A stretch of DNA of 14,071 nucleotides. Origin: Actinomycetota bacterium (lineage in GTDB: Bacteria > Actinomycetota > Actinomycetes > S36-B12). The notes under the pieces are model-generated. The model did no database searches, was not told where the DNA came from, and was given only the letters and a program-made list of their open reading frames with translations. Below are positions 8,168 through 12,710 of this stretch, in pieces; position 1 is the stretch's first letter, and the number at the start of each line of letters is the position of its first letter. The DNA is taken from assembly GCA_947499275.1 (NCBI GenBank), contig CANMNM010000015.1:1-14071 (forward strand). Reading direction: 5' to 3'. Both the position numbers and the translations under genes were made by a program.

Positions 8168-8689
8168 GTGACCCCACGAGCAATTCTCATTGGTGCGCCG
8201 GGTGCTGGAAAAACCACCGTGGGCGAAATCCTCGCGCGTGGACTTGGTTGTGCTTTTGCCGACTCAGATCAACTTGTTGTGGCTGAAAATGGCCAGAGTG
8301 TGGCTGACATTTTTGTCAATCTAGGAGAACCGTTTTTTCGTCAATGTGAATCAAAAGCAATTACTCGAGCACTTGGCGGGTTTGATGGCGTCTTATCTTT
8401 GGGTGGTGGGGCTGTAATGGACATGAACACCGCGAAGGAGCTCACGGCGAGTAATTCGCCAATTATTTGGCTTGAAGTAAGCAGTTCCGTGGCGTTTCGT
8501 CGGGCTGGACTTTCGGCACCTCGTCCGCTACTTGTGGGAAATGTGAGGGCAAATCTTGTTTCGTTGTTAGAAACTCGAACCCCCGTTTATGCAAGCCTTG
8601 CCACGCATCGAATTGATGCAAACACACTTGACGCGCAACAACTTGCCCAGCAGATCTCTGACCTACTCACGAACGGTGTCTCATGCTAA
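8168..8689 (+). CDS. aroK: Shikimate kinase
   Basis: Phosphorylates shikimate at O3 with ATP. The 173-residue NMP-kinase fold agrees closely with Mycobacterium tuberculosis AroK numbering as I know it: Walker A GAPGAGKT (9-16), D32 and D34 in ADSDQ, R58 in FFRQCE, and GGGA at 79-82. Next come R119 in the lid APRPLL and R137 in ETRTPVY. The start is a GTG at 8168, 7 bases after the aroC stop, without a strong Shine-Dalgarno sequence; the residue alignment supports it. The TAA stop lies inside the first codons of aroB (7-base overlap), so the two are probably translationally coupled. Confidence 0.96.
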   Translation: MTPRAILIGAPGAGKTTVGEILARGLGCAFADSDQLVVAENGQSVADIFVNLGEPFFRQCESKAITRALGGFDGVLSLGGGAVMDMNTAKELTASNSPIIWLEVSSSVAFRRAGLSAPRPLLVGNVRANLVSLLETRTPVYASLATHRIDANTLDAQQLAQQISDLLTNGVSC

Positions 8690-9768
8690 GTATTTCAGTT
8701 AACGCGGAACACGGTTACGACGTTCATATTGGACGTGGACTTCTTGGTGAGTTGAACGAAGCAGTATCAACCGCTACTCGAGTTGGGATTATTTATCCGG
8801 TCGCACTTCGAGTGAGTGCTGAATCCCTTCAAGTCGAATTGGAAAGCTCGGGTCGACGAGTTGTCTTGATCGAAGTCCCTGAAGCCGAGGATTCCAAAAC
8901 TGCAGCCGTCCTTGAATATTGTTGGAACGCACTTGGCGCTTCTGAATTTACGCGTTCAGACATGATTATTGGCTTGGGTGGGGGAGCCACAACGGATCTC
9001 GCCGGGTTTGTTGCTGCTACCTGGTTGAGGGGAATCAAGTGGATTGCGGTGCCAACGACTTTGCTCGGAATGGTTGATGCGGCCGTCGGTGGTAAAACGG
9101 GTATAAATACAGATGCTGGCAAGAATCTTGTTGGCGCATTCCACAGTCCAAGCTTGGTGGTAATTGACGTCAACACTCTCAGCTCACTGCCAGAAAATGA
9201 CTTGCGCGCAGGACTGGCCGAGGTAGCCAAAGTCGGCTTGACAAGTGATCCCAGCATTTTGGAAACAATTTTGACCGAGCGTGATAACTGTTTCGACCCC
9301 GAGCAGGAAATTGTCACCTCACTTATTGAGCGGGCGATCGCGGTAAAAGCAGCAGTAGTCTCTCGTGATTTCACCGAGCAGGGTGGTCCCGATTTGGGCC
9401 GTGAAGTGCTCAATTACGGGCACACATTCGGGCATGCGGTCGAGAAGTGCGAGAATTATCGTTGGCGCCACGGTGCTGCCGTATCAGTGGGAATTGTGTT
9501 CGTGGCCGAGTTAGCCAATATCGCTGGCCGTTTGTCCGACACAGATTTGCAACTGCACCGGGATGTCCTTGAAGTGATCGGCCTTCCCACTACCTACCCG
9601 GCTGGGCGCTGGGATTCGTTGCTCTCGAGCATGAAGGTGGACAAAAAGGCTCGGGGGGATCTCTTGCGGTTTGTTGTCCTTGACGGGATCGGAAAACCAT
9701 CGATCTTAGAAGGCCCTGATCCATCCCTTCTTTTCTCGGCCTATAGCAACCTGTCTTCATCAGTTTAG
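8683..9768 (+). CDS. aroB: 3-dehydroquinate synthase
   Basis: NAD- and divalent-metal-dependent enzyme converting DAHP to 3-dehydroquinate, the second step of the shikimate pathway. It has 361 residues, the normal length. Visible motifs: IIGLGGGATTDLAGFVAATWLRG for NAD binding, VPTTLLGMVDAAVGGKTGIN (K138), and KNLVGAFHSP. The metal ligands are E180 in GLAEVAK, H247 in LNYGHTFGH and H263 in RHGAAVSVG. The substrate-binding lysines near the C-terminus appear as MKVDKKARG. The ATG at 8683 overlaps the end of aroK. A 25-base gap with a possible promoter follows before aroQ. Confidence 0.97.
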   Translation: MLSISVNAEHGYDVHIGRGLLGELNEAVSTATRVGIIYPVALRVSAESLQVELESSGRRVVLIEVPEAEDSKTAAVLEYCWNALGASEFTRSDMIIGLGGGATTDLAGFVAATWLRGIKWIAVPTTLLGMVDAAVGGKTGINTDAGKNLVGAFHSPSLVVIDVNTLSSLPENDLRAGLAEVAKVGLTSDPSILETILTERDNCFDPEQEIVTSLIERAIAVKAAVVSRDFTEQGGPDLGREVLNYGHTFGHAVEKCENYRWRHGAAVSVGIVFVAELANIAGRLSDTDLQLHRDVLEVIGLPTTYPAGRWDSLLSSMKVDKKARGDLLRFVVLDGIGKPSILEGPDPSLLFSAYSNLSSSV

Positions 9769-9781
9769 GCAAAACGTTCGG

Positions 9782-9787
9782 TATGGT
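9782..9787 (+). promoter_or_regulatory. Candidate -10 element (TATGGT) for a leaderless aroQ start
   Basis: TATGGT fits TANNNT and ends 6 bases before the aroQ ATG at 9794. No Shine-Dalgarno sequence precedes that ATG. A -35 box is not recognisable, and the upstream sequence is the end of aroB. The six bases before the start, TGAACT, are nearly the same as those before the small membrane protein gene (CTGAACT before 1128). Confidence 0.4.
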
Positions 9788-9793
9788 TGAACT

Positions 9794-10240
9794 ATGAAGC
9801 AACGGGTTTTGGTGATTAATGGACCGAATCTGAATCGATTGGGCAGCAGGGAACCCGAGATTTATGGGACACTGAGTTACTCCGAACTCACCAGTGCCGT
9901 GACCGAAAAAGCCCTTGAGCTTGGATTAGACGCTGATATCCGGCAGAGCAATAGCGAGAGCGAAATTATTGACTGGTTACATTATGCGGCTGAGTCAAAG
10001 TTGCCCGTGATAATGAATCCTGCAGCTTTCACGCATTACTCCTACGCGATCGCTGATGCCTGCGCGATGTTGGTTGAACCTCTTATTGAAGTTCATATTA
10101 GTAATCCTGGTGCACGTGAAGAATTCCGTCACCATTCTGTGATGACACCATCAGCGACCGGTGTTATTGCCGGTTTCGGCGTGGATTCCTACCTATTGGC
10201 CCTTCAAGCGGTCGCGCGACTATTGTTGCCCAAGGCTTAG
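9794..10240 (+). CDS. aroQ: Type II 3-dehydroquinate dehydratase
   Basis: Dehydrates 3-dehydroquinate to 3-dehydroshikimate by the type II (anti-elimination, dodecameric) mechanism. The 148 residues match the family. Residues line up with the M. tuberculosis enzyme as I know it: N12 in NGPNLNRLG, R19 in GSREPEIYG, catalytic Y24, and N75 in NPAAFTHYS. Then follow H81, H101 in EVHISNPGAREEF, and R112. NPAAFTHYS is a small departure from the usual NPGAYTHTS. The start is the ATG at 9794, which places the active-site numbering correctly. It completes the aroC-aroK-aroB-aroQ run. In several actinobacteria pepQ follows here; in this window efp follows directly after 54 bases. Confidence 0.97.
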   Translation: MKQRVLVINGPNLNRLGSREPEIYGTLSYSELTSAVTEKALELGLDADIRQSNSESEIIDWLHYAAESKLPVIMNPAAFTHYSYAIADACAMLVEPLIEVHISNPGAREEFRHHSVMTPSATGVIAGFGVDSYLLALQAVARLLLPKA

Positions 10241-10255
10241 AGAGATTCTGAGGAT

Positions 10256-10284
10256 TTGTCAGATTAGTGTATGAAATAGAGATA
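10256..10284 (+). promoter_or_regulatory. Weak candidate promoter for efp
   Basis: TTGTCA (10256-10261) matches five of six bases of the -35 consensus. A poor -10 (AGAGAT at 10278-10283) follows at 16 bases. Initiation would then fall a few bases before the efp start. An AGGG at 10284-10287 could alternatively act as a weak Shine-Dalgarno. Low confidence. Confidence 0.25.
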
Positions 10285-10294
10285 GGGCACCTTG

Positions 10295-10858
10295 GTGGCA
10301 ACCAGTAATGACTTAAAGAATGGCGTCGTTCTCAATATTGATGGACAGTTATGGACCGTCATTGACTTTCAGCACGTTAAGCCGGGCAAAGGTGGAGCAT
10401 TCGTCCGTAGTAAATTGAAGAATGTGCTCACCGGCAAGGTGGTTGATAAAACATTCAATGCAGGTGTCAAAGTTGAAACAGCCTCCGTCGATCGAAGAGA
10501 TATGCAATATCTCTACCGCGATGGGGATAGTTGGGTCTTTATGGACAATAGTTCCTACGAGCAGTTTCCCGTGCCTGACTCAATTGTTGGAGACAGTTCA
10601 AAGTACTTGCTGGAGAACCAAACCGTGCAGGTAGCAATTCACGAGGGTAACCCGATAATCGTTGACCTTCCCGCATCTGTTGAAATCATGCTCACGTACA
10701 CAGAGCCGGGACTTCAGGGGGATCGCTCAAGCGGGGGCACTAAACCAGCGACGTTAGAGACAGGCGCTGAAATTCAAGTACCGCTCTTTATTGAATCAAA
10801 TACCAAAGTCAAAGTAGATACACGCGATGGTTCTTATCTTGGCCGCGTGGACGACTGA
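10295..10858 (+). CDS. efp: Translation elongation factor P
   Basis: EF-P binds between the ribosomal P and E sites and relieves stalling at proline runs. I place the start at the GTG at 10295, giving MATSNDLKNG, the usual start of actinobacterial EF-P, and 187 residues, the standard length. A TTG three bases earlier is in frame but would add an atypical Met-Val. Three domains follow: KOW-like domain I with the loop HVKPGKGGAFVRSKLKN and tip lysine K32, then two OB domains ending in SYLGRV. The loop reads PGKGG. As I recall, actinobacterial EF-P with unmodified lysine usually has PGKGP, so the second proline is replaced. No EF-P-modifying enzyme gene is in the window. The TGA stop overlaps the nusB ATG by one base. 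Confidence 0.96.
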   Translation: MATSNDLKNGVVLNIDGQLWTVIDFQHVKPGKGGAFVRSKLKNVLTGKVVDKTFNAGVKVETASVDRRDMQYLYRDGDSWVFMDNSSYEQFPVPDSIVGDSSKYLLENQTVQVAIHEGNPIIVDLPASVEIMLTYTEPGLQGDRSSGGTKPATLETGAEIQVPLFIESNTKVKVDTRDGSYLGRVDD

Positions 10859-11286
10859 TGTCGGCTCGCGGAAAAGCCCGCAAGCGAGCTTTGGACATTA
10901 TTTTCGAAGCAGAGTCAAAAGAAGTTCCCATCCTGATGGTTTTGGGTGAACACGTTCGTCGGAGAGAGAGTGACGGGGATCCTGAACTCAATTCATACGC
11001 TGTTGAACTAGTGAATTTTATTGCATCGAACCAATCTCAAATTGACGGTGAGATTTCTTCGAACTCCCAAGGTTGGAGCTTGGAACGCATGCCAGATGTT
11101 GACCGAGCCATATTGCGAGTCTCGGTGGCTGAATTGCTATTCATGCCAGACACGCCGCACGCCGTCGTTGTGAGCCAGGCGGTTGAATTGGCTCAAAGCT
11201 TGTCTACAGATGACTCCGGTTCATTCGTGCACGGTGTACTCGGTTCAGTATCCCGTTCATTAGATTCATCGGCCCAAACGGGCTAA
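10858..11286 (+). CDS. nusB: Transcription antitermination factor NusB
   Basis: An all-helical RNA-binding protein that works with NusE (S10) at boxA in rRNA antitermination complexes. The 142 residues show the N-terminal SARGKARKRALDIIFEAE, with its arginine-rich RNA-binding start, and WSLERMPDVDRAILRVSVAELLF. VVSQAVELAQSLSTDDSGSFVHGVLGSV follows, the most diagnostic stretch of the family. The ATG overlaps the efp stop by one base, and efp-nusB is a conserved actinobacterial pair. The TAA stop (11284-11286) overlaps the stop codon of the convergent lipoprotein gene, so no intergenic terminator separates them. Confidence 0.95.
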   Translation: MSARGKARKRALDIIFEAESKEVPILMVLGEHVRRRESDGDPELNSYAVELVNFIASNQSQIDGEISSNSQGWSLERMPDVDRAILRVSVAELLFMPDTPHAVVVSQAVELAQSLSTDDSGSFVHGVLGSVSRSLDSSAQTG

Positions 11287-11780
11287 GAGCTGGGATTGAC
11301 CAGGAGCGTTATTTCCCCTGGGTCATCTGCTTGCTGACCTAGCGTCGCGCTGATCGTAACGTCAAAGCCATTACCTATTGCGCCATAGACAACGATCGAA
11401 TCCGTTGATAAATCCAGAAGTGGTTCTACGACGAAGGTTGAATCAAATTCGGCTAGGAACTGTTTTTGGGCCAGGAATACATCACCTTGCGCCGTCCACG
11501 TGGCAACCGCTGTGCGTTCATCAATGACGGAGATGGCTATCAAGGAGCCCCCGGGTGTCGGTATTGCTTGGGGCCAATTGTTCGGGAGGGCAAGGTCACT
11601 TCCCACCTCAAGCTCGTTGCCAGAGCCATCGTCGAGGAATTCATCTGTTGGATTAGCTTGTTCAAAATGATTTCCCAGATCGCTCGTCGCAGCCTCGTCA
11701 ACGGCACTGGAGCAACCGACGAATCCCGTAGTGAGCACGACTACAGAAAGCGCCACTGCGATCCTGGAGCGAAAATTCAT
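11283..11780 (-). CDS. Small putative lipoprotein of unknown function
   Basis: A 165-residue secreted protein. The ATG at 11780 gives MNFRSR, a hydrophobic stretch (7-21) and a lipobox-like FVGC with C23 as the predicted lipidated cysteine. An acidic, Ser/Asn/Asp-rich linker (about 24-65) follows. A folded domain of about 95 residues starts LPNNWPQAIPTPGGSLIAIS and alternates short beta-strand-like stretches, ending EITLLVNP. The 'LP-W-P-IP-P-G' opening recalls many small actinobacterial lipoproteins, but I cannot name a family. The frame stays open upstream through the tRNA gene; that extension is not protein-coding, so I chose the ATG 12 bases after the tRNA. CATAAT lies 6 bases before it and no Shine-Dalgarno is present. 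It converges on nusB with overlapping stops. Confidence 0.8.
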   Translation of the reverse strand: MNFRSRIAVALSVVVLTTGFVGCSSAVDEAATSDLGNHFEQANPTDEFLDDGSGNELEVGSDLALPNNWPQAIPTPGGSLIAISVIDERTAVATWTAQGDVFLAQKQFLAEFDSTFVVEPLLDLSTDSIVVYGAIGNGFDVTISATLGQQADDPGEITLLVNPSS

Positions 11781-11786
11781 ACCGGC

Positions 11787-11792
11787 ATTATG
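11787..11792 (-). promoter_or_regulatory. Candidate -10 element (CATAAT) for a leaderless lipoprotein mRNA
   Basis: On the minus strand CATAAT matches five of six bases of TATAAT and ends 6 bases before the ATG at 11780. It begins on the base immediately after the tRNA discriminator base, so any -35 contact would fall inside the tRNA T arm. It is the best -10 match in the window at leaderless spacing. Alternatively the gene is read through from the tRNA promoter. Confidence 0.4.
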
Positions 11793-11866
11793 TGCCCCGG
11801 GTGGGATTCGAACCCACACTGGACGGTGTTTGAGACCGCTTCCTCTACCGGTTGGGATACCGGGGC
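11793..11866 (-). tRNA. tRNA with leucine anticodon CAA and an unusually short variable loop
   Basis: The minus strand folds into a 74-nt cloverleaf. The acceptor stem GCCCCGG/CCGGGGC is fully paired, and the T arm GTGGG-TTCGAAT-CCCAC is perfect. The anticodon stem GCGGT/ACCGT has one G-U pair, with loop CTCAAAC and anticodon CAA, which reads the leucine codon UUG. The D arm has a 3-bp stem (TCC/GGA) and an 11-nt loop CAACCGGTAGA, the layout seen in class II tRNA-Leu. The discriminator is A73, as LeuRS requires, and CCA is not encoded. The variable region is only CCAGT (5 nt), whereas bacterial tRNA-Leu normally has a long stem-loop there. The gene is divergent from pdtaR (48 bases) and 12 bases upstream of the lipoprotein. 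That it is a tRNA gene is well supported; its charging with leucine is inference. Confidence 0.9.
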
Positions 11867-11877
11867 TAGGGGGCATA

Positions 11878-11883
11878 ACCCTA
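11878..11883 (-). promoter_or_regulatory. Candidate -10 element (TAGGGT) for the tRNA gene
   Basis: On the minus strand TAGGGT fits TANNNT and ends 11 bases before the tRNA 5' end, allowing a leader of about 5 nt to be removed by RNase P. No good -35 is visible. The tRNA and pdtaR promoters must share the 48-base divergent gap. Confidence 0.3.
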
Positions 11884-11902
11884 CCGATGTACCGATACGC
11901 CT

Positions 11903-11908
11903 TAGCCT
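11903..11908 (+). promoter_or_regulatory. Candidate -10 element (TAGCCT) for a leaderless pdtaR start
   Basis: TAGCCT fits TANNNT and ends 6 bases before the ATG at 11915, the same spacing as for aroQ and the lipoprotein. No Shine-Dalgarno sequence precedes this ATG or the next in-frame ATG at 11960. Confidence 0.35.
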
Positions 11909-11914
11909 TGCCCT

Positions 11915-12532
11915 ATGCGCAGTAAGCCGGGTCAACAGGTCGCCGACTCGGCACCGGCCATGCGCGTGTTGATTGCTGAAGATGAAACCCTGATCAGGCT
12001 TGATTTGGTCGAGACTCTGATTGAACTTGGCATGGACGTGGTTGGCTCCGTGGGCAACGGACAGCTTGCCGTTGACGCTGCGCGAGAAATGAGGCCAGAT
12101 GTAGTCCTCATGGACATCTCGATGCCGGTGCGAGATGGGATAAGTGCTGCGAGGGAATTGATTACCCACGAGGTTGCTCCGGTCGTGCTTTTGAGTGCAT
12201 TTTCACAGGTTGACCTGGTCGAGAGCGCCGCGGCAGCCGGGACCTTTGGATACCTGGTGAAGCCGTTTACCGGTGTCGAAGTTCGGGCCGCCATTGTTCT
12301 GGCCCACGCTCGTTGGCAACAATTTATTGAGTTGAACGCTGAATTGGAGCGGTTACGGACGCGAAATCATTCAACCGTGGTTGTTGATCGTGCCAAAATC
12401 GTACTTCAGCAGTCGGGGATGAGCGAGGACGAGGCTTTCAAGTTCCTGCGTAAGGCTGCCATGGATAATCGTTTAACAATTGCCGAAGCCGCCGTGAAAA
12501 TAGTTGGAAATGATGACAAATCGGTCATTTGA
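11915..12532 (+). CDS. pdtaR: ANTAR-domain response regulator, PdtaR type
   Basis: A two-component response regulator whose output domain binds RNA and acts by antitermination. The 205 residues hold a receiver domain (about 16-130) with acidic pocket E22-D23, phospho-acceptor D67 in LMDISMP, S94 in LLSAFS and K116 in YLVKPF. A coiled-coil linker follows (about 131-150). The ANTAR domain (about 141-200) has RAKIVLQQSGMSEDEAF and LRKAAMDNRLTIAEAA, with the family's conserved A160, A174, R179 and R186. Domain order matches Mycobacterium PdtaR (Rv1626), whose partner kinase is PdtaS; no kinase gene is present here. The ATG at 11915 gives a 15-residue extension usual for the family; M16 is a possible alternative. 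It is divergent from the tRNA and upstream of livK, an arrangement also known from Streptomyces. Confidence 0.93.
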   Translation: MRSKPGQQVADSAPAMRVLIAEDETLIRLDLVETLIELGMDVVGSVGNGQLAVDAAREMRPDVVLMDISMPVRDGISAARELITHEVAPVVLLSAFSQVDLVESAAAAGTFGYLVKPFTGVEVRAAIVLAHARWQQFIELNAELERLRTRNHSTVVVDRAKIVLQQSGMSEDEAFKFLRKAAMDNRLTIAEAAVKIVGNDDKSVI

Positions 12533-12544
12533 TCAATCAATTGT

Positions 12545-12561
12545 AGGGCTACCCCTGTTTT
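12545..12561 (+). terminator. Weak terminator-like hairpin after pdtaR
   Basis: AGGG-CTAC-CCCT forms a 4-bp stem followed by GTTTT, 12 bases after the pdtaR stop. The stem is short and the T run brief, so it may be inefficient or accidental. Confidence 0.3.
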
Positions 12562-12565
12562 GGAA

Positions 12566-12603
12566 GGTCACATTCCCATTACAAAATGGGGAATTCCGGT
12601 CAC
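12566..12603 (+). repeat. Imperfect inverted repeat flanked by GGTCAC direct repeats
   Basis: ATTCCCATT (12572-12580) and AATGGGGAAT (12585-12594) pair around the loop ACAA with one bulged G. Directly outside are two GGTCAC copies, at 12566-12571 and 12598-12603, 32 bases apart start to start. GGAA at 12562-12565 could pair with either of two TTCC copies (12573-12576 or 12594-12597), so alternative folds are possible. No T run follows, so it does not look like a simple terminator. It could be an operator or a leader-RNA element; the role is unknown. Confidence 0.5.
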
Positions 12604-12699
12604 CGAAGCCTGAAGGGTCGTGTCGATGTCTTAGTCTAGGTCGGTTAGTGTTACGGAACCAATAAGAGTGGCAGCACACGCTGTGACTTTCGTTTATTC

Positions 12700-12705
12700 A
12701 AGGAG
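12700..12705 (+). promoter_or_regulatory. Shine-Dalgarno sequence (AAGGAG) for livK
   Basis: AAGGAG ends 5 bases before the ATG at 12711. It selects this ATG over the out-of-frame ATG at 12706 and marks livK as a gene with a normal leader. Confidence 0.8.
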
Positions 12706-12710
12706 AATGC

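Larger units (their letters stand above)
12533..12710 (+). other. Intergenic region between pdtaR and livK (livK leader)
   Basis: A 178-base stretch without a gene. In order it holds a weak terminator-like hairpin, two GGTCAC repeats around an imperfect hairpin, TANNNT-type hexamers that could be -10 boxes for livK (TAGTCT at 12632 and TAGTGT at 12646, neither with a convincing -35), a short CAGC-ACAC-GCTG hairpin near 12673-12684, and the livK ribosome binding site. I could not identify a known riboswitch or operator. Confidence 0.6.

Noticed and set aside
8829..9413. Minus-strand open frame of 194 codons inside aroB
   Set aside because: It is a shadow of a well-conserved gene with complete active-site motifs. 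Its sequence is Ser/Thr/Pro-rich without domain features.
10292..10294. TTG three bases upstream as the efp start
   Set aside because: It would give MVATSND. The family starts MA(S/T)xND, which the GTG at 10295 provides.
11781..11876. N-terminal extension of the minus-strand lipoprotein frame through the tRNA (197 residues in all)
   Set aside because: The extra 32 residues are simply the tRNA sequence read as codons, and the signal peptide would be buried. The ATG at 11780 directly precedes a normal lipoprotein signal.
11466..11972. Plus-strand open frame of 168 codons across the lipoprotein and tRNA
   Set aside because: It is antisense to a lipoprotein with a clear signal and to a tRNA, and runs into pdtaR. 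It has no recognisable protein features.
12533..12710. Canonical ANTAR target (two hairpins with six-base loops carrying A at position 1 and G at position 4)
   Set aside because: The best hairpins here have four-base loops (ACAA, CTAC, ACAC), and none shows the AxxGxx loop, so I cannot claim a known ANTAR site.
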